DNA of 32,721 bases from Phycisphaerae bacterium (GTDB taxonomy: Bacteria; Planctomycetota; Phycisphaerae; Phycisphaerales; Phycisphaeraceae). Made by a program: the position numbers and the translations under genes. Where the stretch lies: assembly GCA_030426385.1 (NCBI GenBank), contig JAUHYI010000057.1, positions 1-32,721 on the forward strand, given 5' to 3'. The notes beneath the pieces are model-generated. The model was given only the letters and a program-made list of their open reading frames with translations. It ran no database searches and was not told the DNA's origin. Positions 1 to 7,216 of the stretch are shown in pieces. Numbering within the stretch: the stretch's first letter is position 1; every line of letters starts with the position of its first letter.

Positions 1-235
1 GGGGGGAATGTGGGGGGAGATGTGGGGGGGTCAAGCGGGGGCTGGGAATGGTCGATGATGAGGAAAGTGGGGTGCGAAGACGGCTGTCATTGTGTGGAAA
101 ATGTGAGCCGATAATCGTGGGATTGGTGGTGTGGCCCGGTAAGCGAGGTCCTGTGGGATCCCGTGAGGGCACGCGGGGGAATACGTGGGAGACATGTGGG
201 GGAACATGTGGGGGGGGCGTGGGTGGGGTGTTTTT
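1..235 (+). repeat. G-rich low-complexity intergenic tract
   Basis: This stretch holds many runs of four to eight G separated by short AT-containing spacers, for example G6, G6 and G7 runs within positions 1-30 and a dense block at 175-230. The plus strand could form G-quadruplexes. Related tracts occur near 7160-7216, 11735-11783, 12042-12060, 16140-16203 and 19885-19945. It ends in a T8 run (231-238) and an AT-rich stretch just ahead of the chemotaxis gene, which probably holds that gene's promoter. I see no convincing gene here. Confidence 0.75.
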
Positions 236-282
236 TTTGAGTTTTAATTTTTAGTTTATTTAGTTTTAGAGAGATCGTTGCC

Positions 283-1227
283 ATGGCTGAAACGTCCTCC
301 CCAACAACCCATACTGATATCCTGCTGGAGTCGGGCACGAACGAACTGGAAGTGTTGGTGTTCACGGTGGGTTCGAGTTCGTTTGGCGTGAACGTGGCCA
401 AGGTGCGTGAAGTGATCACGCCGACACCGGTGATTGCCAGTCCGCATCAGCCCAAGTCGGTGGTGGGGATGTTCGATCTGCGTGGCAAGATATTGCCGTT
501 GGTCGACCTGCATGACTATCTGGATATCGCGCCGCTCGATGAAGATCCGCGGAATCGTCGCATCATCATCACAGAGTTCAATGGTATCAATGCGGGGTTT
601 CGGGTTGAAAGCGTGGAACAGATTTATCGCATGAGTTGGAAGCACATGCGGCCTGTACCGGAGGTTGACGAAGGTGCGCAAAGTCACTTGGCAGTGACGG
701 GTATCACGGAAATTAATGAGCGTTTGATTTTGATGCTTGATTTTGAATCGATCATCGATCACATCAGCGTGCAGGATACGTTGCATGTGACGCAGGTGGA
801 AAACAAACTGGGGATCGATCGATCGCAGGTGCGCGTGGTGGTGGCTGAGGATAGCCGGTTCATTCGTGACATCATTGAAAAGGTTTTGCGGGGCAGCGGG
901 TTTGTGCATGTCAATGCGTACGACAATGGACAAGCTGCGCACGATGCGATCATGGCTGTGGCTAACGATCCGGAGCAACGGCCTCACGTTCTGGTTTCGG
1001 ATATCGAAATGCCACGGATGGATGGCCTGGCATTGACGCGAAGCATTCGTGAGCACTCTGTGTTGCAGGATATTCCGGTGATCCTTTTCAGTTCGCTGGT
1101 GACCGACGACACGCGTCACAAGGGCGAGCAGGTCGGAGCCAACGAACAGATCGCCAAGCCTCAGATTCCCGAGATGGTGAACCTGATCGACAAGTGGATC
1201 CACAAGGGCCAGCAAGAGGCGGCGTAA
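283..1227 (+). CDS. cheV: CheV-type chemotaxis coupling protein (CheW domain + receiver)
   Basis: This is a 314-residue protein with a CheW-like domain at about residues 20-165 and a response-regulator receiver domain at about 185-305. In the receiver, VVVAEDSR supplies the acidic pair and D240 in VSDIEMPRMDG is the expected phosphorylation site. A Lys in the IAKP motif near the end matches the conserved receiver lysine. Proteins of this layout (CheV) couple chemoreceptors to the CheA kinase and tune the signal through their own phosphorylation; they are cytoplasmic and bind the receptor array. The length is usual for CheV. The ATG at 283 follows an AT-rich leader with only a weak purine stretch (AGAGAG). 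No other chemotaxis gene is near, so it is an orphan coupling protein here. The assignment is firm at family level; the receptor it serves is unknown. Confidence 0.9.
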   Translation: MAETSSPTTHTDILLESGTNELEVLVFTVGSSSFGVNVAKVREVITPTPVIASPHQPKSVVGMFDLRGKILPLVDLHDYLDIAPLDEDPRNRRIIITEFNGINAGFRVESVEQIYRMSWKHMRPVPEVDEGAQSHLAVTGITEINERLILMLDFESIIDHISVQDTLHVTQVENKLGIDRSQVRVVVAEDSRFIRDIIEKVLRGSGFVHVNAYDNGQAAHDAIMAVANDPEQRPHVLVSDIEMPRMDGLALTRSIREHSVLQDIPVILFSSLVTDDTRHKGEQVGANEQIAKPQIPEMVNLIDKWIHKGQQEAA

Positions 1228-1265
1228 AAACTGTATTTTTTTAAGGTTTGGGGGAAGATTACGGC

Positions 1266-1299
1266 TTGACCGCAAACGATAATTGATTATCATTTTGTC
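1266..1299 (+). promoter_or_regulatory. Promoter with overlapping Fur/Zur-like palindrome
   Basis: A -35-like TTGACC (1266-1271) and a -10-like TATCAT (1288-1293) are 16 bases apart. Between and over them lies the perfect palindrome GATAAT-TG-ATTATC (1278-1291), which resembles the AT-rich repeats bound by Fur-family repressors (Fur, Zur). A repressor there would block polymerase. The predicted transcript start falls close to the GTG at 1300, so the first gene may be translated leaderless. The bases are seen; the binding protein is inferred. Confidence 0.55.
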
Positions 1300-1755
1300 G
1301 TGCAGGCGGTTTTCTCCTATCGCAGCAGGATTTTCGCGACACGGCTACGCCTATGGATAGCGTGGTTGCTGTTGGCTGCGCTGGTATTTTGCGGGAATGG
1401 GGTCGGACAATTTGTTCATACCCAGCTCGAACATCAACAGTCGGCGGTGAATTCACAGGCCGGTTATCCGCATGATGGTCATCATCATGGTGATGGTTCG
1501 CAGCCTATGCCGTTGGGGCCATCGGAACCAACCGGGCCGTCCGCGCCAACCGGGCCATCGGCGCCGTTGGATCACGATGACTGTCTGACTTGTTTTAGTT
1601 TGTTGCATGTGGCAGCATCGACGCTTGATCTCATGGTGTCGTCGTTCTTGTTGGCTCATGTGGAAGATCGCGTAGCAATGCCTGCGACACGAATGGTGGC
1701 ATGCGCTTGGGTGTGGATTCCGGCGGGGCGCGGGCCACCGGTTCAACCTCTCTGA
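1300..1755 (+). CDS. DUF2946-like His-rich membrane protein, probable metal binding
   Basis: This is a 151-residue protein with one hydrophobic segment at about residues 17-33, a His-rich stretch at 58-63 (HDGHHH), a short repeated Pro-rich linker (EPTGP, APTGP, 71-90), a CxxC motif at C95 and C98, and a C-terminal RGPP. The CxxC in a DC..C context and the terminal R-x-PP resemble small DUF2946 proteins, which are often linked to metal handling; exact function is not established. The start is uncertain. GTG 1300 is used because an in-frame stop lies at 1267, there is no Shine-Dalgarno sequence, and the promoter places the transcript start near 1300. A TTG start a little downstream is possible. 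It is the first gene of a unit with the pseudopilin at 1816 and the PEP-CTERM gene at 2663, behind a Fur/Zur-like site. Confidence 0.6.
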   Translation: MQAVFSYRSRIFATRLRLWIAWLLLAALVFCGNGVGQFVHTQLEHQQSAVNSQAGYPHDGHHHGDGSQPMPLGPSEPTGPSAPTGPSAPLDHDDCLTCFSLLHVAASTLDLMVSSFLLAHVEDRVAMPATRMVACAWVWIPAGRGPPVQPL

Positions 1756-1815
1756 TTCGATCGTGTCTATTTATAACTGAACGTTTTTAACTGCATTGAA
1801 TGCAGGAGTGTTGTT

Positions 1816-2562
1816 ATGCGTGCGCGATGTGCGTTTACGTTGATCGAACTGCTCGTGGTGATATTGATCATCTCGTTGCTGGTCGGAATATTGTTGCCGG
1901 TGTTATCCAAGGCGAAGCATTCGGCATGGGTGATGCAATGTCTGTCGAACATGCGAATGATGGAAGTTGCGCATAACGCGTACATGGTCGACAACAACGG
2001 TCATCTGATTCGTGCCAACCTGTCACATGCAGGTGTGACGCATGGGCCGTTCCTGCCGTGGTTTGAAACGTTACAAAGTTATTACGACAACGAGTTGGTG
2101 GCGCGATCGCCCTTGGATACCAGTCCGCACTGGGGACCGGCGCCGATGGGCGAACCGATTCCCGCAGCGCCGGCTGATCAACGGCGTGTCACCAGCTATG
2201 GCATCAACAATTTTCTCGATATCAGTACGGTGCCGTATGGCCCGAATTTCGCCGTGCCGTTTGAGGGATACACCCAGTCGATCATTCCCCAACCCTCGAA
2301 CACGGTGCATTTCCTGATTATGGCGTTTGAGGGTGAATTTGCTGGTGCGGATCATCCGCATATCGAGAGCTGGATCAGTCATCCGTCCCCGCCGTTCAAA
2401 GCGCAAGAACAATCGCAGATCAATGCGGTGCGCGGCGGGCCGGAGTCGAATGAAGCGATCAGTAACTGGGGTTTTTTAGATGGTCACGCCAAGTCGATGC
2501 GCTTCGGCGATTTGTTGACCGACGAGTATCACAATCGGTTTGATCCGTGGGTTACGCCGTAA
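1816..2562 (+). CDS. Type II secretion/DUF1559-like pseudopilin
   Basis: This 248-residue protein begins with a prepilin signal: a short basic leader, then FTLIELLVVILIISLLVGIL, which is the N-methylation and membrane helix, with the key Glu at residue 11 (position 5 of the mature form). The residue before the cleavage site is Ala rather than the usual Gly, so processing by a prepilin peptidase may be atypical. The body contains a C-terminal FLDGHAK motif like the H-X9-DG end common in planctomycete pseudopilins. A GGAG-type ribosome site (CAGGAG, 1802-1807) precedes the ATG. It lies 60 bases after the DUF2946-like gene. The role is inferred to be a surface or secretion pseudopilin; its place in a metal-responsive unit suggests a specialised task, which the sequence does not prove. 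Confidence 0.8.
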   Translation: MRARCAFTLIELLVVILIISLLVGILLPVLSKAKHSAWVMQCLSNMRMMEVAHNAYMVDNNGHLIRANLSHAGVTHGPFLPWFETLQSYYDNELVARSPLDTSPHWGPAPMGEPIPAAPADQRRVTSYGINNFLDISTVPYGPNFAVPFEGYTQSIIPQPSNTVHFLIMAFEGEFAGADHPHIESWISHPSPPFKAQEQSQINAVRGGPESNEAISNWGFLDGHAKSMRFGDLLTDEYHNRFDPWVTP

Positions 2563-2662
2563 ATGATAAACCCGTGGCGTTCATGGGTATGCGGTGTGGC
2601 AAGGAACAATCCGAGAATCAATCTATTTTTTTGAATCTATCTTTTATATGGAGTTTTTTATT

Positions 2663-3427
2663 ATGAAACGTTTGACAACCTACAGCATGATTATTTGCGC
2701 CGCTTGTGGCGTGCTGATGACGAACAAGCAAGCCCAGGCCCAACATGCCGACGCCTTGCTAATCATTAATCCCGCCGACGAACTGGTCGTTGGTCAATAC
2801 GATGTGGATGAAAGCGAAGTGGTCAACACCAACACACGCATTTTGGAAGGCGAATTCGATGCATTTGGCACGATCGATGAGCCAGGATTCAATGCGCTGT
2901 CCAGCACGCATCCGGGAATCCCCGCAGGCTATTCCGCATTGCCCGGTGACACGGACGTGAATTTCACCGGCAAGGCATTCACCCTTGCCAGCCAGACCAG
3001 CAACCTGTGGTTCTGGGATGCGACAGGACAGGTTGAATTTACGCCGGTCACTGATGGGACGATCCTGAATGTTTCGAAAGCGCCTGCGGTTAGTTTCAGC
3101 GCCGATTTCGATGGAACAAGTAGTGACGTGGCTGGTTTCGCAATCGACACGACCAATGCGCAGGGATTCTTGCACAAGCATATTGATTTTTCGATTATCG
3201 ATGCGAACACCGCCCCGGAGGGATTCTATCTGTGGGCGTTTGAGATCAGTGTTGGCTCATACGCAACGGATTTGTTGTATTTCGTGCATGGCCTGGGCGA
3301 GCATGACGAGGAGTTGCACGAAAATGCCATCGCCTATGTCGAAACAAACCTGGTGCCAGAACCAGCATCGGTGACATTGCTGATCGCCGGAGCCATGGCC
3401 ATGTGGCGACGCCGAGCATCCGCGTAA
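2663..3427 (+). CDS. PEP-CTERM sorted, secreted protein with His-rich motifs
   Basis: This 254-residue protein has a signal peptide (residues 1-25, ending near AQAQ) and a C-terminal PEP-CTERM signal made of VPEPAS, a hydrophobic segment and WRRRAS. PEP-CTERM proteins are exported and sorted by an exosortase to the cell surface or matrix. The middle holds FLHKHIDFS and GEHDEELHE, which could bind metal ions. ATG 2663 is chosen over an in-frame ATG at 2594 because it has GGAG at 2650-2653 and starts directly with a normal signal peptide. It is the last gene of the unit that starts at 1300, 100 bases after the pseudopilin, and a hairpin follows. I do not recognise a catalytic domain. The combination with a Fur-family-like operator suggests a zinc- or iron-responsive surface protein (inference). 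Confidence 0.75.
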   Translation: MKRLTTYSMIICAACGVLMTNKQAQAQHADALLIINPADELVVGQYDVDESEVVNTNTRILEGEFDAFGTIDEPGFNALSSTHPGIPAGYSALPGDTDVNFTGKAFTLASQTSNLWFWDATGQVEFTPVTDGTILNVSKAPAVSFSADFDGTSSDVAGFAIDTTNAQGFLHKHIDFSIIDANTAPEGFYLWAFEISVGSYATDLLYFVHGLGEHDEELHENAIAYVETNLVPEPASVTLLIAGAMAMWRRRASA

Positions 3428-3455
3428 GATTTACCGATAGTCATACGACAATGCT

Positions 3456-3490
3456 GGGCGGTTGGTGAGAATCAACCGCCCGGTTTATTA
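3456..3490 (+). terminator. Putative terminator after the PEP-CTERM gene
   Basis: A perfect 9-bp stem GGGCGGTTG / CAACCGCCC (3456-3464 and 3473-3481) with an 8-base loop lies 28 bases after the stop codon and is followed by GGTTTATTA. The T-run is weak, so termination may be partial. Confidence 0.5.
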
Positions 3491-3504
3491 GGCGGGGGAG
3501 AGGG

Positions 3505-3620
3505 TACTGGGCTAGTCTGAATTTTCTGACGAGCCGCGACCGTCAGGGAGCGGGTTTCCGTATTGCAGGCCCGCTTCCTGACGGTCGCGGCTCGTTGTTT
3601 TTTCAAACTAGCCCACTACT
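3505..3620 (+). mobile_element. MITE-like palindromic element, copy 1
   Basis: This 116-bp element has two nested pairs of inverted repeats. The outer ends read ACTGGGCTAG and CTAGCCCACT. The inner 26-bp arms lie at 3529-3554 and 3570-3595 with one mismatch and carry the core GCCGCGACCGTCAGG. A 15-base loop joins them. It is flanked by a perfect 10-bp direct repeat GGGGAGAGGG (3495-3504 and 3621-3630), as left by transposition. It contains no coding capacity. Its reverse complement is almost identical to copy 3 (31908-32022), with about three differences. Confidence 0.85.
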
Positions 3621-3789
3621 GGGGAGAGGGTGAATGGGGGCTGGCGCTTGCCGCCTGGGGGCTTGCCGATTACGATGATGTGTTCGCGGCGTGCCGTTCT
3701 GAATGCGGGAACACGCTGTTTTTTCTCGGCAATACGATGCCAGGTCCTACACGTGACTTGGCGACTGTTTACATAAGTTTGGATCACCC

Positions 3790-4659
3790 ATGTCAACCAA
3801 CAAACCTACCACGCCTACCAAGTCATCGGGGTTGCCTGAGAATGTACCTGCTGACACGCATCACGAGAGCGATCTGGTCATCTCCGGCGAACAGATCAAG
3901 GCGCATTGGGATAACTATGGTGGGATCGCGCTGGTGGTGATTCTGGCCGTGGTCGTGGCTTACATGTTGTTCGCGTTCATGTCACAACAACGAACGCAAG
4001 CGCATGAACAAGCGTGGGGCGATCTGGCTTTCGCAACCAGCCCCGAAGGCTTTCGCGAAACAGCATTGACGCACGATGATCCGGTGGTGCGGGCATTGGC
4101 GAATTTGCAAGGCGCGGATCTATTGATGGTGCGCGTGTTAGAGCCGGAAGAAAAAGCGGAGCCCGACACAGCGACAGAAGCGGATGCCGATTCGGCCGTG
4201 AGTGATATTGACAGCATTCTTGGCAATCAAAAAACCAACAGCGCTGCAACTGAAAACGTGGTCAGTGTTGAGGAAAACCTGAAAGAAGCTGAGTCGATGT
4301 ACCAGCGGGTGCTGGACGATAAGACGCTGCATAAGGTTTACCATTTGAATGCGAATCTGGGTTTGGCCACGGTGGCCGAGACGCGTGGGCAATGGGACAA
4401 CGCAGCGGCCCTGTACGAAACGATTATCGCGCAAGCGGGTGATGCGTATCCGAGTATTGCCTCGTCCGCAGTGGGGCGAAAGAGCATGATCGATCGCATG
4501 AAGTCGCCGTTGATTTTCGCACCAGCAGCAAAGCCGGATGTCGCGGCAGAAGGTGATCCAGAAGCTGCTCCAGAAGTAACCTCAGTAGTCGAAGAAACAG
4601 CTCAAGAAGTCGCGTCGGAAGCGACCGCCCCAGGCAGCGTGCCTGAATCAAGCGAATAA
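3790..4659 (+). CDS. YfgM-like membrane-anchored TPR protein
   Basis: This 289-residue protein has a short charged cytoplasmic N-terminus, one transmembrane helix at about residues 44-65 (YGGIALVVILAVVVAYMLFA), and an external part with TPR-like helices at about 165-235 (NLKEAESMYQRVL, RGQWDNAAALYETII). It ends in an Ala/Glu/Pro/Val-rich tail of about 45 residues. The order of one helix near the N-terminus followed by TPR resembles YfgM, a partner of the SecYEG translocon and periplasmic chaperones in proteobacteria; that role is carried over only as a family hint. The ATG at 3790 has no strong ribosome site. The pseudouridine synthase gene follows after 43 bases, so the two may be co-transcribed. 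Confidence 0.65.
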   Translation: MSTNKPTTPTKSSGLPENVPADTHHESDLVISGEQIKAHWDNYGGIALVVILAVVVAYMLFAFMSQQRTQAHEQAWGDLAFATSPEGFRETALTHDDPVVRALANLQGADLLMVRVLEPEEKAEPDTATEADADSAVSDIDSILGNQKTNSAATENVVSVEENLKEAESMYQRVLDDKTLHKVYHLNANLGLATVAETRGQWDNAAALYETIIAQAGDAYPSIASSAVGRKSMIDRMKSPLIFAPAAKPDVAAEGDPEAAPEVTSVVEETAQEVASEATAPGSVPESSE

Positions 4660-4702
4660 ACGTCAACCGTTATCACTGTAAAAACCCCGTTACGTCAACG
4701 CC

Positions 4703-6025
4703 ATGAAAAAGTCCAAGCACGCGCACGATCACGCGGATGAATCAGATCCGCCGACGGTGCACGATGGCGAGGAAGCTGGCGAACACGTTGGCAAACGCGC
4801 GGACAGCCCGGACGATGATTCTATGCTGGGTGACTATAGAGGGGGTGACGATGGGGGGGAAGACGTTGGAAGCGAAGAAGTTGACGGCGAAGTAATTGAA
4901 GGGGAAGAGGGGGCACTGCATCGGCAATTCAAAGTCAAAACGAACTCTCGGCCGCGCCCGCGTATTGATCGGTATGTGCAGGGTCGGTTGAAAGGCATCA
5001 GTCGCAGTCGCGTGCAAAAGCTGATCGACTTCGGGGGCATCACGGTTAATGGAAAAATTCCCAAGGCCAGCACTTCGCTGTGCCAGGGCGATGTGATTGA
5101 TGTGATCCTGCCGCCGCAAGCCTCGAGCACGATTGACCCCGAGCCGATTCCGTTGCATGTGTTGTATGAGGACGATTGGATGATCGTGCTCAACAAACAG
5201 AAGAACCTGATCATCCATCCGGCTCGCGGTAACAAGACCGGCACATTGCTCAACGCGATGGCCTACCACTTGCAAAAAAATCTCGACGGCCTGAGCAAAG
5301 TCGGCAAGAACGACGATCGGCCCGGTGTGGTCCATCGACTCGATAAAAATACCACCGGCTGCATTGTCATGGCCAAGCAGGATGAAGCGCACTGGGCGAT
5401 CGCTCGGCAATTCGAACAACGCACCTGTTTGAAAGTTTACATGGCCCTGGTCCATGGCAATTTCGATGAGTCGGCCGGCGTGATCGATGAACCCATTGGC
5501 AAGCATCCCACCATTCGCGAAGCCTTCGCGGTGCGTCACGATCACACGTCCAAGGATTCGGTCACGCTGTTCCGTGTGCGCGAACAATATGAAGGCTATA
5601 GCCTGGTCGAACTGGAATTAAAAACAGGGCGAACGCATCAGATCCGTGTGCACCTGACATTCATGGGCCACCCCATCGTGGGCGATATCACCTACGGCGG
5701 CCAACCCATCGGCCCGCCGGAATTAATCGACCCGCCGATCGCCGCCGGTTCGCGTGCGTTCATGCCGTTTGCCCGCACCCGTGAAGAAGGCTTAAAAGCC
5801 GAAGCGGTGGCTGCTGCTCGCGAAGATAATCCTATCGCCACCCCCGCGCTGCACGCGGCGCTGCTGCGCATCACGCATCCGATCGATCACCACGAAATGA
5901 CATTCACCGCACCATTCCATGACGACCTGTTGTCATTGATGCGCGAATTACGCACCCGTCCCCACGATGGCCCAGTGTGTAAAGATGGATTCTGGATTGA
6001 TCTGAATAAGGCGGTGCCGGATTGA
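4703..6025 (+). CDS. rluD: RluA/RluD-family 23S rRNA pseudouridine synthase
   Basis: This is a 440-residue protein. After a strongly acidic, low-complexity extension (about residues 1-75) comes an S4 RNA-binding domain (about 85-135, with RLKGISRSRVQKLIDFG), followed by the synthase domain (about 145-345). The catalytic motif HRLDKNTTG contains the nucleophile D214. LKTGRTHQIRVH, the conserved motif near the C-terminal side of the fold, is present. The reaction is isomerisation of uridine to pseudouridine in RNA; an S4 domain plus this motif fits RluC/RluD-type enzymes acting on 23S rRNA, but the exact target base cannot be read from the sequence. The acidic N-terminus and a C-terminal part of about 95 residues make it longer than typical members (about 320). 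The start could also be the Met at residue 41. Confidence 0.88.
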   Translation: MKKSKHAHDHADESDPPTVHDGEEAGEHVGKRADSPDDDSMLGDYRGGDDGGEDVGSEEVDGEVIEGEEGALHRQFKVKTNSRPRPRIDRYVQGRLKGISRSRVQKLIDFGGITVNGKIPKASTSLCQGDVIDVILPPQASSTIDPEPIPLHVLYEDDWMIVLNKQKNLIIHPARGNKTGTLLNAMAYHLQKNLDGLSKVGKNDDRPGVVHRLDKNTTGCIVMAKQDEAHWAIARQFEQRTCLKVYMALVHGNFDESAGVIDEPIGKHPTIREAFAVRHDHTSKDSVTLFRVREQYEGYSLVELELKTGRTHQIRVHLTFMGHPIVGDITYGGQPIGPPELIDPPIAAGSRAFMPFARTREEGLKAEAVAAAREDNPIATPALHAALLRITHPIDHHEMTFTAPFHDDLLSLMRELRTRPHDGPVCKDGFWIDLNKAVPD

Positions 6026-6099
6026 TAAATATTCGTTTTAGCGCTAGAATTTTGGTGTGTTCTAGATGTTGCACTTCCATTCTTTAAGGTAATGAAATA

Positions 6100-6396
6100 A
6101 TGGACAGAATTCATGGCGTATTGCTGGATCCAGATAAGAATATTATTTTGGGCCAAGGCTATTTTGTTATCAAAGAAACAACCGAACACGAAGGCGAAAT
6201 TAAATCATGGAGTGGCGAATGTGAGGTAGCGCCAGGTCATCGACTCGATGCGCACCAGCGTTCATGTCGTGTCAAGCTGGATGATGGTCGAAGCGGGAAG
6301 CTGCGTATTTTTGTGACGAATCAGGAACTGATTAGCTCTGACATGATCTTCTCGTTTGTCGGCGAAGGGCCCTTGAAGTGTAGTGAAGTGAAGTGA
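6100..6396 (+). CDS. Small protein of unknown function
   Basis: This 98-residue protein (starts MDRIHGVLLDPDKN) has no signal peptide, membrane helix or motif I recognise. AAGG at 6086-6089 lies about 10 bases ahead of the ATG. The predicted composition (alternating hydrophobic and charged residues, SGECEVAPGH, RVKLDDGRSGKLRIFVTN) suggests a compact beta-rich domain. The last codons and the stop lie inside a pentanucleotide-type repeat (GTGAA/GTGTA, 6375-6406), so the C-terminus may have been changed by repeat slippage. It stands alone 74 bases after the pseudouridine synthase gene. It appears to be a real gene because of the ribosome site and regular composition, but this is not certain. Confidence 0.5.
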   Translation: MDRIHGVLLDPDKNIILGQGYFVIKETTEHEGEIKSWSGECEVAPGHRLDAHQRSCRVKLDDGRSGKLRIFVTNQELISSDMIFSFVGEGPLKCSEVK

Positions 6397-6406
6397 AGTG
6401 TAGTGA
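6375..6406 (+). repeat. Short tandem repeat GTGAA/GTGTA
   Basis: Six units of the five-base pattern GTGAA or GTGTA lie across the stop codon of the small gene at 6100-6396. Gain or loss of a unit would shift the frame and move the stop. Confidence 0.7.
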
Positions 6407-6605
6407 TTAATGCCGCCATTTTACGGCAACTGTCACGGAGCATTTGCTTACGACGTTTGGCATGATTGGCATTCGCGCCGCAATCCGGACTGGTTGCTTG
6501 ATGTGTTCCAACTCCAGTTTTATCGTTTGATGGAATTGGTGCAGCCGTCCGTGGGTATGTGTGCCTATATCAAAAAGTGGGATGCTGCTCGCGCGTGATT
6601 CTTCG

Positions 6606-6630
6606 TTAGCCGTCGCCCTTGGGCGGCGCG
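6606..6630 (+). repeat. Type-B palindromic repeat unit
   Basis: TTAGCCGTCGCCC followed by TTGGGCGGCGCG is a diverged copy of the unit at 6868-6894. It sits alone, after a short CTCGCGCG segment that also precedes the full copies. Confidence 0.6.
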
Positions 6631-6739
6631 TCCCCGTCAACAAACCCCTACATGGCTCACACAAACTCCAGGTATTCACCGGGAGCTAATACCAATCCCA
6701 TTAACAACACGCGCGTTCTTAAACTTCCCCTTGTACAAA

Positions 6740-6759
6740 CCCCCGGTATTCACCGGGGG
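6740..6759. repeat. Perfect GC hairpin CCCCCGGT-ATTC-ACCGGGGG
   Basis: The 8-bp stem with a 4-base loop is followed by GCTACTATG with no T-run, so it is not a classical terminator. Its core GGTATTCACCGGG is repeated at 6671-6683, next to another A-type unit, so it belongs to the local repeat cluster. Confidence 0.6.
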
Positions 6760-6838
6760 CTACTATGAATCAAAGCGCGAGTATTTCACGGGATTGGTAT
6801 AAGATGAATTTCAGCGCGAGTGTTTTTTGTAATCCGTA

Positions 6839-6993
6839 TAATACCCATCCCATTAAAAACTCGCGCGTTAGCCGCCGCCTTTATGGCGGCGCGAAATGTG
6901 CGTCAAACCTAGGCCATCGCGCCGCCATAAAGGCGGCGGCTAACTAGCTAACTATCAAAATCACGCGTGTGTATATTGCGGGGTTGGTATAAG
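6839..6993. repeat. Composite palindromic repeat A-B-B'-A'
   Basis: An A unit (about 6839-6870, with CATCCCATTAAAAAC and CGCGCGTT) runs into a B unit (6868-6894). B recurs inverted and perfect over 27 bases at 6917-6943 after a 22-base spacer. A diverged, inverted A unit follows (about 6960-6993, ending GGTTGGTATAAG). The whole is thus a large inverted repeat. A single A+B unit in the same order lies at 25585-25636, so the unit is dispersed. It looks like an old MITE or REP-type element. No matching transposase gene is in the window. Confidence 0.75.
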
Positions 6994-7159
6994 CCAATGT
7001 TTTATTGGGTGTGCCAAAAGTATGGCGATGAGTCGTACCGATTGCGCTAAACCGCAAGCGATGGGTACAAGGCAGGATGTGGGGCATGCGGGGGTATCGC
7101 GGAAATATGCCAAGACGTAAAGAGCACGCAGGGGAGAATGCGCCGGAGACAAACGCGCA

Positions 7160-7216
7160 AACGCATGAAAATACACATGGAAATACGTGGGGAAAAAGTG
7201 GGGGGGGTGGGGGGGG
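7160..7216 (+). repeat. G-rich low-complexity tract after ftsI
   Basis: ACGTGGGGAAAAAGTG is followed by two G8 runs directly beyond the ftsI stop codon. It resembles the tracts at 1-235 and 19885-19945, including the ATACGTGGG and GAAAATG-like spacers. On the minus-strand ftsI transcript this is a C-rich tail. Confidence 0.65.

Larger units (their letters stand above)
3428..3789. other. Gene-free interval between the PEP-CTERM and YfgM-like genes
   Basis: This interval holds the hairpin at 3456-3490 and mobile-element copy 1 (3505-3620). The remaining ~170 bases up to 3789 should contain the promoter of the YfgM-like gene, but no clear -35/-10 pair stands out. A short open frame running out of the element at 3563 is not supported as a gene. 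Confidence 0.6.
6397..7216. other. 820-base gene-free region rich in inverted repeats
   Basis: No gene is supported here. From left to right it holds: an open frame of 62 codons at 6410-6598 with protein-like composition (HDWHSRRNPDW) but no ribosome site, possibly a decayed gene; a GC-rich B-type unit (6606-6630); an A-type unit with ACCAATCCC (6688-6717); the hairpin CCCCCGGT / ACCGGGGG (6740-6759), whose core GGTATTCACCGGG also occurs at 6671; a minus-oriented A unit (6772-6803); the composite palindrome at 6839-6993; and a G-rich tract near 7160-7216. It separates the plus-strand genes from the end of ftsI, so the dcw-type cluster stops here. Confidence 0.6.

Noticed and set aside
256..1293. 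Long minus-strand open frame opposite the CheV gene
   Set aside because: It is antisense to a clear CheW-receiver protein, is rich in Arg and His as expected of a shadow frame, and has no family similarity.
3563..3940. Plus-strand open frame starting inside mobile-element copy 1
   Set aside because: It begins in the element's right arm and runs out of frame over the start of the YfgM-like gene; no ribosome site.
4742..5587. Minus-strand open frame of 281 codons
   Set aside because: Antisense to the pseudouridine synthase, which has all family motifs.
6410..6598. 62-codon plus-strand frame with protein-like composition
   Set aside because: No ribosome site, no recognised family, and it ends in repeat sequence; at most a gene remnant.
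6765..6947. 60-codon frame across the inverted repeats
   Set aside because: It consists of repeat units only.
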